Assembly (NCBI RefSeq): GCF_040227235.1
Contig: NZ_JBELNZ010000001.1
Span: forward strand, 806,001 to 870,000
Length of the DNA stretch: 64,000 nt
Direction of reading: 5' to 3'
Source of the DNA: Parafrigoribacterium_A soli
GTDB taxonomy: Bacteria > Actinomycetota > Actinomycetes > Actinomycetales > Microbacteriaceae
Position numbers and translations under genes: made by a program. The notes beneath the pieces were generated by a model. It was not told the origin of the DNA. It saw only the letters and a list, made by a program, of their open reading frames with translations, and made no database searches. This document shows, in pieces, positions 17,166 through 25,430 of this stretch (the first letter of the stretch is position 1; each line of letters begins with the position of its first letter).

Positions 17166-17204
17166 AAGGGCCGCGCCTGGGGAACAATCCCGGGCGCGGC
17201 CCTT
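17166..17204. terminator. Strong GC hairpin between hsp20 and convergent gene
   Basis: AAGGGCCGCGCC and GGCGCGGCCCTT form a perfect 12-base stem around a 15-base loop, 17 bases after the hsp20 stop and about 20 before the end of the convergent epimerase gene. There is no long T-run, but the symmetrical A/T ends suit a bidirectional terminator. Confidence 0.8.
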
Positions 17205-17225
17205 CGCCTCGGACCCGTCAGGAGG

Positions 17226-18584
17226 TCACCGGATGATTCTGCCGAGCTGGTGACGAAGGGAGCCCTCGAGAGTCGGCTGGCGAAAGTGGTGTCCGGCGCC
17301 TTCGAGCTTGGTCGGCACAACGCGCTGGTCGGCCTCGGCGAGTTCGGTCGAACCCTCCTCCCCCAGAAGGATCCGCGGTCCAAAAGTGGGCACGGGAAGC
17401 AGCGCCGGCCTGCGCATCACTCGGCCCAGCGTGCGCGTGTATTCGGCGTTGCGCACCGCGGCGGGCGCGACCGCGTTGATCGGACCGGACATGCCCGTGT
17501 CGACGAGCGCGCGGTGATAGACATCGACGAGATCCTCGAGATCTATCCACGACAACCACTGGCGCCCATCGGAGATCGGGCCGCCGAGGCCCGCGGCGAA
17601 CAGGGGCCGGAACAGGCGAAGGGTTCCGCCGCGGGCCGCCTGCACGATTCCCGTGCGGATCGAACTCACGCGAATCCCGGCCTCCATCGCGGGCCTGGTT
17701 GCGGCCTCCCACTCGGCCACGACATCCGCCAGAAAGCCAGCGCCCTGACCGCTGTCCTCGCTCAACACTTCATCGCCGCGATCGGCACCGTAGTAGCCGA
17801 TGGCGGAGGCGACCACCAGAACCTTCGGGCCGTCGGATGCGGCGGCCGCGAGCTCTGCCAGACGGGCGGTCGGAGCGATCCGGCTCTGACGAATCGCCTT
17901 CTTATGGCTCTCGGTAAACCTGCCGGCGATCGACTCACCGGCGAGGTGGATGAGCGCGTCGACTCCGTCGAGTAGCCCCGCGTCGGGGTGCATGGGGTCC
18001 CAGTGCCGCTCATCCGCACCTCCTGCGACCCCGCGAACGAGCCGGATCACGCGGTGGCCACCGGTCGTGAGGAAGGCCGAGAGTGCCGAGCCCACCAGGC
18101 CACTCGAGCCCGTCATCGCGATGGTCAGGGCTTGCACCCCGAGGCTCGCGGCCCACCGATGGGCCGCGAGATCATCGGCAAGCTGGCGGTGCCGATAGAC
18201 GAACATGGGCCGAAGCGCTCTCGACCCCACGGGGGTGTCGACTCGATCGGTCACCCGGGTAGTCGTCTCTGACTCCGCGGCAAACTCGTGACTGTGACGC
18301 CACTTCAGCGCGGCGCGAACCGGGAGGGACGCGAGCCCATCCACTCCGATGGTGTCGACAAAGCGGCGGGGCGGGTCGTAGCCATCCGGATCGTGTCGCG
18401 ACACCCAGGTGAGGCCGCCGGGCAGTCCAAGCACCGCCTCGCCGTCCCTGAGCGAGGTGGTCTCGAGCAGGACTTTCGCGGGTTGCCACGGCGGCGCCAA
18501 CCTCGCGAACGCACCGGGCCTCGCGTGCCAGGCGAAGACCTCATCGATCGGTGACTCAACGATGCTCGAGTGTGTGATGGACAT
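17226..18584 (-). CDS. TIGR01777 family protein: SRPBCC domain fused to NAD-dependent epimerase fold
   Basis: 452-residue protein with an N-terminal START/SRPBCC-like domain (about 3-140, beginning HSSIVESPIDEVFAWH) and a C-terminal extended-SDR domain with MTGSSGLVGSAL at 157-168, then HLAGE, SAIGYYG and a DUF1731 tail. This two-domain form is the actinobacterial version of the YfcH/SulA-like family, of unknown biochemical function. The start ATG 18584 fits the SRPBCC domain; a longer open frame upstream has no domain support. Convergent with hsp20 and divergent from the glycosylase-like gene. Confidence 0.85.
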   Translation of the reverse strand: MSITHSSIVESPIDEVFAWHARPGAFARLAPPWQPAKVLLETTSLRDGEAVLGLPGGLTWVSRHDPDGYDPPRRFVDTIGVDGLASLPVRAALKWRHSHEFAAESETTTRVTDRVDTPVGSRALRPMFVYRHRQLADDLAAHRWAASLGVQALTIAMTGSSGLVGSALSAFLTTGGHRVIRLVRGVAGGADERHWDPMHPDAGLLDGVDALIHLAGESIAGRFTESHKKAIRQSRIAPTARLAELAAAASDGPKVLVVASAIGYYGADRGDEVLSEDSGQGAGFLADVVAEWEAATRPAMEAGIRVSSIRTGIVQAARGGTLRLFRPLFAAGLGGPISDGRQWLSWIDLEDLVDVYHRALVDTGMSGPINAVAPAAVRNAEYTRTLGRVMRRPALLPVPTFGPRILLGEEGSTELAEADQRVVPTKLEGAGHHFRQPTLEGSLRHQLGRIIR

Positions 18585-18657
18585 CCGAAGCACATCCCTT
18601 CGATGCTCGCATGATGGCCGAACGGGAATCCCGTAAACGGTCGCTAGTGTGGTGCCG

Positions 18658-19092
18658 GTGAGACTCTGGTCCGTGCATCCGCAGTATTTCGATCGGCAAG
18701 CCCTGACGGCCTGTTGGCGCGAGGCGCTGCTGGCACAGGCCGTGCTGGCCGGCACGACGAAGGGATACCGACAGCATCCGCAGTTGACGAGATTTCGGGA
18801 CCAGGCGGCGCCGGACGCGGCTATCGCGCGCTTTCTCGGCGGAATAGCCGACGAAGCGGATGCCCGTGGCTACAGCTTCACCCGGAGCAAGATTCTCGTG
18901 CGCGCCGAGGCGGTGCCGCCGATCCCCGTGACGATCGGCCAACTCGAGTACGAGTGGGCGCACCTGAGGGGAAAGCTCGCGAAACGAAGCCCGGCGGTCG
19001 CCGAGCGCTGGGCCGACCTGAACGAGCCTCTGCCGCATCCACTGTTCACCGTGGTCGATGGTCCGATCGCTCCGTGGGAGCGACCGGGCTAA
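18658..19092 (+). CDS. Pyrimidine dimer DNA glycosylase/endonuclease V-like protein
   Basis: 144 residues from GTG 18658 (the family begins RLWSxHP, seen here as VRLWSVHPQYFD). Further family features: REALLAQAVL, KGYRQHPQLTRFR around 38-50, and a C-terminal WERPG. The family (PF03013) includes phage T4 DenV, which cleaves at UV-induced thymine dimers, but bacterial members are shorter on evidence and many lack proven activity. Two other in-frame GTG codons lie upstream (18649, 18652). Stands alone between two minus-strand genes. Confidence 0.75.
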   Translation: MRLWSVHPQYFDRQALTACWREALLAQAVLAGTTKGYRQHPQLTRFRDQAAPDAAIARFLGGIADEADARGYSFTRSKILVRAEAVPPIPVTIGQLEYEWAHLRGKLAKRSPAVAERWADLNEPLPHPLFTVVDGPIAPWERPG

Positions 19093-19117
19093 GCGCGCCG
19101 GGGAAGCGCGCGGGCGG

Positions 19118-19708
19118 CTAGTGCGCGGCCGCCGGCGCATGCGCTGTCGCCACCGGAGGCTCCTGCACCTCGGTCGTGTTGCTGAGGTTGTCGAGAAAGC
19201 GAATGACGACCTCGCGTTCGTCCGGAGTGAGATCCGCTGCCACGTCGAAGCGGCGGGCGTGCGTGCGCCCCACGGTGTCGCGCACCTGCTCATGCGTGTG
19301 CTGCGTGATGGTGATCATGAGCGCGCGTCGATCGCTGGGATGAGGTGAGCGCTCGATGTGCCCGGCGGCGGTCAAGCGGTCGAGGAGCTTGGTGGTCGAG
19401 GCGCTGGAGATCGCAAGGTGCTCCGCGAGATTGCCCGGCGTCGCGATCAGCCCCTCGTTCTTACAGATCACGAGAAAACGCAGCGCCTTCATGTCGTTTT
19501 CGTTCAGCTTCATGTGGTTTCTGGAACTGAGGCTCATTCTCTGCTCGGCCTCGCGCCACCGCCGAATCGATTGCAGCACGCGCACGATCTGGGAGATCTC
19601 CGCATCGTCCATGCCGGAGTAGTCGACGAGTTCCTGCTTGGGATCGACGACCCGGGGGTCGAGAATGACCCCTTCCACGCGACGAGGGATGTTGGCCGGT
19701 TCCACCAT
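19118..19708 (-). CDS. crtR: MarR-family regulator, CrtR-like repressor of carotenoid operon
   Basis: 196-residue winged-helix regulator. The MarR core runs about 40-160, with the recognition helix in NLAEHLAISSASTTKLLDRL and the wing in RSPHPSDRRALMITIT. It is transcribed away from idi-crtE across an 81-base gap that holds an AT-rich inverted repeat. Corynebacterium glutamicum CrtR, also MarR-type and divergent from the crt operon, represses it and is released by geranylgeranyl diphosphate; the same role is inferred here. A long N-terminal tail (about 35 residues) and an Ala/Pro-rich C-terminus are extra to the core. Confidence 0.82.
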   Translation of the reverse strand: MVEPANIPRRVEGVILDPRVVDPKQELVDYSGMDDAEISQIVRVLQSIRRWREAEQRMSLSSRNHMKLNENDMKALRFLVICKNEGLIATPGNLAEHLAISSASTTKLLDRLTAAGHIERSPHPSDRRALMITITQHTHEQVRDTVGRTHARRFDVAADLTPDEREVVIRFLDNLSNTTEVQEPPVATAHAPAAAH

Positions 19709-19738
19709 GGTGCTATCGTATCCGGAAAGATAAAGCTT

Positions 19739-19761
19739 GCTAAGCTATTTATTAGCTATGC
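19739..19761. promoter_or_regulatory. Candidate CrtR operator in crt promoter
   Basis: GCTAAGCTA-TTTAT-TAGCTATGC, an imperfect inverted repeat (AGCTA/TAGCT core) in an unusually AT-rich 40-base stretch between the MarR gene and idi. Size and position suit a MarR dimer covering the promoter of both genes. Confidence 0.55.
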
Positions 19762-19789
19762 TAGGTAAATATTCAGAGAGGGGGTTCAG

Positions 19790-20374
19790 ATGGCTACCGC
19801 GAGCGATACCGAAGACGTCGAGCTTCTCGATGCGAACGGGGAGACGATCGGTCTCACCAGCCAGGCGAGCGTGCACGGACCGGACACTCCTCTGCACCTC
19901 GCCTTCTCGGGTTACGTGTTCAACGCGCGCGGCGAGGTCCTCATCACGCGGCGTGCCAGCACCAGGGCACGCTGGCCCGGAGTGTGGAGCAATTCCTTCT
20001 GCGGGCATCCGGCGCCAGCGGAGACGCTCGCGAGCGCGGTACGCCGCAGAGCGGCCTACGAGGTGGGCCTCGACCTGACCGGGCTCGAACCCGCACTGCC
20101 GCTCTTCCGCTATCGGCACCTGGATAGGGCGCACACCTCCGAGAACGAAGTCTGCCCGATCTATGTGGCCTCCACGTCGCAGGAGCCGACCGTGCATCCG
20201 GCGGAAGTGATGGACCACGCCTGGGTGGATCCGCTCGACCTCGGTCGTTCGATCCGGCTCAACCCCTCGATCTACGGCCCCTGGCTGGTTTTGCAGGCGC
20301 AACTACTCAGCTTCCTCGGTGGCTCACAACCGCGCACGGCGGCCCCACCGCAACGTGAACGAGAGCGAGTGTGA
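19790..20374 (+). CDS. idi: Isopentenyl-diphosphate delta-isomerase, type 1
   Basis: Interconverts IPP and DMAPP to feed prenyl chain synthesis; Nudix-fold metal enzyme. 194 residues. Active-site Cys in NSFCGHP (about 66-72), Nudix-type helix GHPAPAETLASAVRRRAAYE, and the second catalytic segment ENEVCPIY near 121-128. AGAGAGGGGG lies just before ATG 19790. First gene of the carotenoid operon, one base from crtE; placement at the head of the operon ties precursor supply to pigment synthesis. Confidence 0.93.
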   Translation: MATASDTEDVELLDANGETIGLTSQASVHGPDTPLHLAFSGYVFNARGEVLITRRASTRARWPGVWSNSFCGHPAPAETLASAVRRRAAYEVGLDLTGLEPALPLFRYRHLDRAHTSENEVCPIYVASTSQEPTVHPAEVMDHAWVDPLDLGRSIRLNPSIYGPWLVLQAQLLSFLGGSQPRTAAPPQRERERV

Positions 20375-20375
20375 G

Positions 20376-21446
20376 ATGAGCCTGGCAACACCGCTGCTCG
20401 GGAGCTCCGAGCGAGTCGACGAGGTGTCAGACCGACTGACCGAGTTCTTTCGCCAGAAAGAGCTGGAAGCATCCGGATACGGCACCCAGTACAGAGAACT
20501 GTGGTCAGCCATGCGACGATCGGTCGACGGTGGCAAACGCTTCCGGCCCGCACTCGTGGTCTGTGCCTATCACTCGCTCGGTGGTCACCGCGACGACGAG
20601 GCCGTGGTCGTCGCCACCGCCTTCGAACTCCTGCATTCCGCGTTCCTGCTTCACGACGACGTGATCGACGGAGACGTCGTGCGGCGGGGGCAGCCCAACG
20701 TCATGGGCACCCTGGCCTCCCGGGCGCTCGACAGCGGACTCGGCGCCCACGCGGCCACCCGGTGGGGCGAGGCCGCGGCGATCCTCGCCGGTGACCTGCT
20801 CATCCATTCGGCGCAGGCCCTCGTGGCGCGGCTCGATCTCGCCCACGATGTTCGCATCGCGCTGCTCGACCTGCTCGAGGAATGCATGTACGTCACCGCC
20901 GCCGGTGAGCTGGCGGATGTCGCGTTCAGCACGGGTGCCGAGACGCCCGTGCTGTCCCAGGTGATCTCGATGGCGCAGTGGAAGACGGCCCATTACTCGT
21001 TCCAGGCACCGCTCCAGGCGGGCGCGGTGCTCGCGGGAGCCGGAGCCGAGACGCTCGAAGCGCTGGGCGAATTCGGGAGAAACGTGGGAATCGCCTTCCA
21101 GCTTCGCGACGACGTGCTCGGCGTCTTCGGTGCCGCGGAACTGACCGGCAAGAGCACGACGAGCGACATCCGTGAGGGCAAGGCGACGCCGATGATGTGT
21201 TACGCCCTGCAGCGCAGCGAGTCCAGCGAGTTGAGCGAGCTGCTCGAACGCGGTGACGTGAGCGAGAAGGATGCGGCGCGGGTGCGCGAGATTCTCGAGG
21301 CGGTGGGTGCGCGTTCCTTCATCGAACAGCTCATCGATGACCACAGTCGTGCGGCGCTCGTCGCGCTCGACACTCCCGCCGTCCCCGAGGCGCTGCGGGA
21401 ACGGCTCGTCGAGGTGGTCGCCAAGGCGCGCGAGCGATCGTCGTGA
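20376..21446 (+). CDS. crtE: Geranylgeranyl diphosphate synthase
   Basis: Trans-prenyltransferase that makes C20 GGPP from IPP and DMAPP/FPP. 356 residues. First Asp-rich motif LLHDDVID (91-98), followed by RRGQPN, and second motif RDDVLG at about 244-249; KRFRP at 54-58 binds IPP. Small and aromatic residues before the first motif will set chain length. The start at ATG 20376 follows the idi stop by one base. The stop overlaps crtB by GTGA. Confidence 0.93.
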   Translation: MSLATPLLGSSERVDEVSDRLTEFFRQKELEASGYGTQYRELWSAMRRSVDGGKRFRPALVVCAYHSLGGHRDDEAVVVATAFELLHSAFLLHDDVIDGDVVRRGQPNVMGTLASRALDSGLGAHAATRWGEAAAILAGDLLIHSAQALVARLDLAHDVRIALLDLLEECMYVTAAGELADVAFSTGAETPVLSQVISMAQWKTAHYSFQAPLQAGAVLAGAGAETLEALGEFGRNVGIAFQLRDDVLGVFGAAELTGKSTTSDIREGKATPMMCYALQRSESSELSELLERGDVSEKDAARVREILEAVGARSFIEQLIDDHSRAALVALDTPAVPEALRERLVEVVAKARERSS

Positions 21447-22333
21447 AAATGCGCGATTCGAGCCGGTCAGAGCTGTCGCTGTACTCGCGCGCGGCGCACA
21501 AGAGTTCGGCCACGATCATCCACGAGTACTCCACCTCCTTCGGTGCCGCCAGCGGGCTGTTGCATCGATCAATGCGGCCCGCGATCGAGAACATCTACGG
21601 TCTCGTGCGCATCGCGGACGAGGTCGTGGATGGCGCCGCCGCGCAGGCGGGGCTCGGCACTTCCGCGCAGCTCGCGCTGCTCGACAAACTGGAACGCGAG
21701 ACGAATGCCGCCATCGCCACCGGATACAGCACCAACGTCATCGTGCACTCCTTCGCCGAGACGGCCCGCGCCGTGGGGATCGGAGGTGCGCTGACCGCAC
21801 CCTTCTTCGCGTCGATGCGGCGCGATCTCGATCCGGCGCCGTTCACGGAAGAGCAGGTGCGGGAGTACATCTATGGCTCCGCCGAGGTCGTCGGACTCAT
21901 GTGCCTGCGGGTGTTCCTCCACGACGCCGACTGTTCGCTCCAGCAGCGCACCCAGCTCGAACACGGCGCCCAGCGACTCGGGGCCGCGTTCCAGAAGATC
22001 AACTTTGTTCGGGACCTGAGCGTCGATTGGGAGCGCTTGCACCGCAACTACTTTCCCGCGCTCGACCCCACGACACTCACCGAGGCCGAGAAACTGACGC
22101 TGCTCGATGACATCTACGACGATCTCGAGGCCGCCGGCCGCGTCATTCCCCAGTTGCCCGCAGGCTGCCGCACCGCGGTCGCCGCGGCGCACGGGCTGTT
22201 CGCAGAACTCACCGATCGCATCCGCAAGACGCCTGCCCCTGAGCTTCTCACCACCAGGGTGAGGGTGCCCGGCGTCGTGAAGCTTCGCATCGTGCTCGCC
22301 GCGCGTGCGCACCACCGCGTGGAGACCTCGTGA
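21443..22333 (+). CDS. crtB: Phytoene synthase
   Basis: Condenses two GGPP to C40 phytoene, the committed carotenoid step. 296 residues, GTG start overlapping crtE. The two Asp-rich motifs are DEVVD (59-63) and NFVRDLSVD (about 188-196); IYGLVRIADEV and the SAEVVGLMCL segment (pyrophosphate-binding region) match the squalene/phytoene synthase family. Its own stop overlaps the crtI start (GTGA). Confidence 0.93.
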   Translation: MKMRDSSRSELSLYSRAAHKSSATIIHEYSTSFGAASGLLHRSMRPAIENIYGLVRIADEVVDGAAAQAGLGTSAQLALLDKLERETNAAIATGYSTNVIVHSFAETARAVGIGGALTAPFFASMRRDLDPAPFTEEQVREYIYGSAEVVGLMCLRVFLHDADCSLQQRTQLEHGAQRLGAAFQKINFVRDLSVDWERLHRNYFPALDPTTLTEAEKLTLLDDIYDDLEAAGRVIPQLPAGCRTAVAAAHGLFAELTDRIRKTPAPELLTTRVRVPGVVKLRIVLAARAHHRVETS

Positions 22334-23904
22334 GCGCCGCGGCCAAGAGGCGCAAGGCCGTCGTGATCGGCGGCGGGATCGCCGGGCTCGCGACCTCGGC
22401 ACTCCTCGCCCGAGAGGGCTACGACACCACCATCCTCGAGGCACGGGACGACCTCGGCGGCAGGGCTGGCAGTTGGGAACACGAGGGGTTCCGCTTCGAC
22501 ACCGGTCCCTCCTGGTACCTCATGCCCGAGGTCTTCGACCACTTCTATCGGCTGCTCGGCACCTCCTCCGCGGAGCAGCTCAGCCTGACCCGCCTCGACC
22601 CCGGATACCGCGTGTTCTTCGAGAGGCACGCCGAGAGCGTCGACATCGTCGCGGACCGCGCCGAGAACCTGCGCACCTTCGACGCCATCGAACCGGGCGC
22701 CGGGGCCGCTCTCGACCGCTACCTCGGCTCGGCAGACGACACCTATCGCGTCGCCATCAGTCGCTTCCTCTACTCGACCTTCGCCTCGTTCGGTCCGCTG
22801 CTGCGGCGCGACGTCCTCGGCCGGATGGGCACGCTCACGCGCTTGCTCCTGCGCCCGCTCGATCGCTTCGTCGCCGGCTTCGTTCGCGACGGCCGACTCA
22901 GGCAGATCCTCGGGTACCCCGCGGTCTTCCTCGGCTCCTCGCCCTCGATGACGCCGAGCATGTACCACCTCATGAGCCACCTCGATCTCGAGGACGGCGT
23001 GTTTTATCCGGATGGCGGCTTCGCGGCGGTCATCGAGAGCATTGCCCGGCTGGCAGACGGCGAGGGCGTCACGACGCTCACCGGAGCCACGGCCACCCGG
23101 ATCACCACCTCGACCGCGGGCCGCCCACGCGTCACCGGGGTGGACTACACCGACTCGGCCGGTCAGAAGCAGCACATCGCGGCACCGCTCGTCGTCTCGG
23201 CGGCGGATCTGCACCACACCGAGACGAGGCTGCTGCCCGCGGAGCTGCGCAGCTATCCGCAGCAGTGGTGGGACAAGCGCACCGCGGGACCCGGCGCGAT
23301 TCTCGTCTTCCTCGGGGTGCGCGGCGCCCTGCCACAACTGAGCCACCACAGCCTCTTCTTCACGGAGGACTGGGCAGAGAACTTCGGCCGGATCTTCGGC
23401 GACTCCCCCTCGGTGCCGAGCCCCGCATCCATCTACGTTTGTCGGCCGAGCGCCACGGACTCCGCGGTCGCGCCGGCCGGGCACGAGAACCTGTTCGTGC
23501 TCGTTCCCGTGCCCGCCGACCCGGGCATCGGGCGCGGCGGCATCGACGGCGCGGGCGATCGCTCCGTGGAGCGAGTCGCAGACGAGGTCATCCGGCAGAT
23601 CAGCAGTTGGGCGAAGATTCCCGACCTCGCCGAGCGCATCGTGCTGCGTCGCACTATGGGACCGGCCGACTTCGAGCACGACCTCAACTCCTGGAAGGGC
23701 AGCGCGCTCGGCCCGGCACACACGCTTCGGCAGAGCGCGTTCCTGCGCGGCAAAAACGCCTCGGCCAAGGTCGATGGCCTGCTCTACGCCGGGGGAACAA
23801 CCGTGCCGGGGATCGGGTTGCCGATGTGCCTGATCAGCGCGGAACTCGTGATCAAGCGCCTCCGCGGCGACGTCAGCACGAGCGCGCTGGCGGAGCCGCT
23901 ATGA
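22330..23904 (+). CDS. crtI: Phytoene desaturase
   Basis: FAD-dependent four-step desaturase converting phytoene to lycopene. 524 residues. N-terminal FAD motif VVIGGGIAGLATSALLA at about 11-27, followed by GGRAGSWEHEG and the substrate-side RFDTGPSWYLMP; the C-terminal FAD segment LLYAGGTTVPGIGLPMCL is near 480-500. GTG start, overlaps on both sides. The length and motifs are those of bacterial CrtI, not plant-type PDS. Confidence 0.94.
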   Translation: MSAAAKRRKAVVIGGGIAGLATSALLAREGYDTTILEARDDLGGRAGSWEHEGFRFDTGPSWYLMPEVFDHFYRLLGTSSAEQLSLTRLDPGYRVFFERHAESVDIVADRAENLRTFDAIEPGAGAALDRYLGSADDTYRVAISRFLYSTFASFGPLLRRDVLGRMGTLTRLLLRPLDRFVAGFVRDGRLRQILGYPAVFLGSSPSMTPSMYHLMSHLDLEDGVFYPDGGFAAVIESIARLADGEGVTTLTGATATRITTSTAGRPRVTGVDYTDSAGQKQHIAAPLVVSAADLHHTETRLLPAELRSYPQQWWDKRTAGPGAILVFLGVRGALPQLSHHSLFFTEDWAENFGRIFGDSPSVPSPASIYVCRPSATDSAVAPAGHENLFVLVPVPADPGIGRGGIDGAGDRSVERVADEVIRQISSWAKIPDLAERIVLRRTMGPADFEHDLNSWKGSALGPAHTLRQSAFLRGKNASAKVDGLLYAGGTTVPGIGLPMCLISAELVIKRLRGDVSTSALAEPL

Positions 23905-24230
23905 GCGTCATCTACCTCGCGTCCCTTACCGTGGTCATCGGCTGCATGGCGCTCATCGACCACCGGTACCGGCTCTTCTTCTGGCGGGACGCGCGGCGCG
24001 CGAGCATCGTTCTCGTCATCGGCACGGCGTTCTTCCTGGCCTGGGATCTCTTCGGCATCGGCCTCGGCTTCTTCTTCCGCGGCGAGAACGCGATCATGAC
24101 CGGCATTCTGCTCGCGCCGGAGCTGCCGCTCGAGGAGCCCTTCTTCCTCGCGTTCCTCTGCTACCTCACCATGGTGCTCATCACCGGAGTCGAGCGAGTG
24201 CTCTCGCACCGCGCGGAGGGCCGCCGATGA
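23901..24230 (+). CDS. crtYe: C50 carotenoid epsilon-cyclase subunit
   Basis: One of two small membrane proteins that together form the heterodimeric cyclase of C50 carotenoids. 109 residues, three hydrophobic segments and the lycopene-cyclase-domain motif LPLEEPFF near 75-82. ATG 23901 overlaps the crtI stop (ATGA). Order crtI-Ye-Yf-Eb is that of Corynebacterium and Micrococcus decaprenoxanthin/sarcinaxanthin clusters. Whether the ring is epsilon, beta or gamma cannot be read from sequence. Confidence 0.9.
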   Translation: MSVIYLASLTVVIGCMALIDHRYRLFFWRDARRASIVLVIGTAFFLAWDLFGIGLGFFFRGENAIMTGILLAPELPLEEPFFLAFLCYLTMVLITGVERVLSHRAEGRR

Positions 24231-24556
24231 ACTACGCCGTGCTCAGCATCATCTTCCTCGCGGGCGCCGCGGTCGTGCTCGTCCTCGCCCTCGCACTGCA
24301 ACCCCACCGGCGAGCGCTCCTGCGCCGATGGTGGCTGCCGGTCGCGGTCTCCGGAGTCGTCGTACTCGTGCTCACCGCGGTCTTCGACAACGTCATGATC
24401 AGCGCTGGGCTCGTCGCCTACGATCCGCGGGTCAACTCCGGCCTCGCCATCGGATCGGCACCGCTCGAGGACTTTACCTACCCCCTGGCCGGACTCATGC
24501 TCCTGCCCGCGCTCTGGTTGCTGCTCAGAAAGCAAGACGCGGATGCCCGCCCCTGA
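24227..24556 (+). CDS. crtYf: C50 carotenoid epsilon-cyclase subunit
   Basis: Partner subunit of the heterodimeric cyclase, 109 residues with three hydrophobic segments. Conserved FDNVMISAGLVAYD (about 53-66) and APLEDFTYPLAG (near 83-94) match the CrtYf half. ATG overlaps the crtYe stop (ATGA), and its last 14 bases overlap crtEb, so synthesis of the three proteins is tightly coupled. Confidence 0.9.
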   Translation: MNYAVLSIIFLAGAAVVLVLALALQPHRRALLRRWWLPVAVSGVVVLVLTAVFDNVMISAGLVAYDPRVNSGLAIGSAPLEDFTYPLAGLMLLPALWLLLRKQDADARP

Positions 24557-25427
24557 GCGTCGGAGAGTAATCCGCTCGCTGTTCGTGGCTTCGCGCCCGA
24601 TCAGTTGGATCAACACCGCATTCCCCTTTGCTGCTGCCTACTACCTCTCGACCGGGCGCATCGATGCGCCGCTGATCATCGGCACCGTGTTCTTTCTGAT
24701 TCCGTACAACCTCGCGATGTATGGAATCAACGACGTGTTCGACTACGAGTCAGACCTCGCCAACCCTCGCAAGGGCGGCATGGAGGGCGCGGTACTCGAC
24801 CGCGGCATCCACCGAACCACGGTCGCCACCGCGATCATCCTGAGTCTGCCGTTCGTCGTCGCGCTGGTTTTTTTCGGTGGACCGCTCTCGTGGCTTGTGC
24901 TCGCGATCAGCCTCTTCGCCGTTGCCGCTTACTCTGTTCCTGGCCTGAGACTCAAAGAGAAACCGTTTCTGGATTCGATCACCTCAAGTACCCATTTTGT
25001 GAGCCCGGCGGTCTACGGTTTTGCACTCGCAGGGGCAGTGTTCTCGCAGTCGATCGTGGCTATTCTCGCGGCGTTCTTCCTGTGGGGCATGGCGAGCCAT
25101 GCCTTCGGTGCGGTGCAGGATGTGCTGCCAGACCGCGAGGGCGGCATCCACTCAGTGGCCACCGTCATGGGTGCCAAGTGGACGGTGCGCTTTGCGATCG
25201 CGCTCTGGGCCGCGGCAGGGCTGTTCATGCTGCTCACCGCCTGGCCTGGCCCCCTCGCAGCGCTGTTCGCCCTGCCGTATATTGCTGCCGCACTGCCGTT
25301 CCGCTCTGTCTCAGACGAGGCATCGGAATCGGCGAACCGCGGCTGGAAGCGATTCCTCTGGATCAACTACACCGTGGGCTTCCTCGTCACAATGCTGCTC
25401 ATTATTTCTTCGCTGGAAAGGCACTGA
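24543..25427 (+). CDS. crtEb: Lycopene elongase / prenyltransferase (UbiA family)
   Basis: Membrane prenyltransferase that adds C5 units to lycopene to give C50 flavuxanthin-type products. 294 residues with eight to nine hydrophobic segments. First Asp-rich motif NDVFDYESD at 63-71 and second motif QDVLPDREGG at about 190-199, both typical of CrtEb rather than of other UbiA proteins. It overlaps crtYf by 14 bases. Its presence, with the CrtYe/Yf pair, is the main evidence that the pigment is a C50 carotenoid. Confidence 0.92.
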   Translation: MPAPERRRVIRSLFVASRPISWINTAFPFAAAYYLSTGRIDAPLIIGTVFFLIPYNLAMYGINDVFDYESDLANPRKGGMEGAVLDRGIHRTTVATAIILSLPFVVALVFFGGPLSWLVLAISLFAVAAYSVPGLRLKEKPFLDSITSSTHFVSPAVYGFALAGAVFSQSIVAILAAFFLWGMASHAFGAVQDVLPDREGGIHSVATVMGAKWTVRFAIALWAAAGLFMLLTAWPGPLAALFALPYIAAALPFRSVSDEASESANRGWKRFLWINYTVGFLVTMLLIISSLERH

Positions 25428-25430
25428 CCG

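Noticed and set aside
22305..24230. Open frame of 641 codons whose end is crtYe
   Set aside because: Only the last 109 codons (from 23901) are real; the rest is the out-of-frame shadow of crtI.
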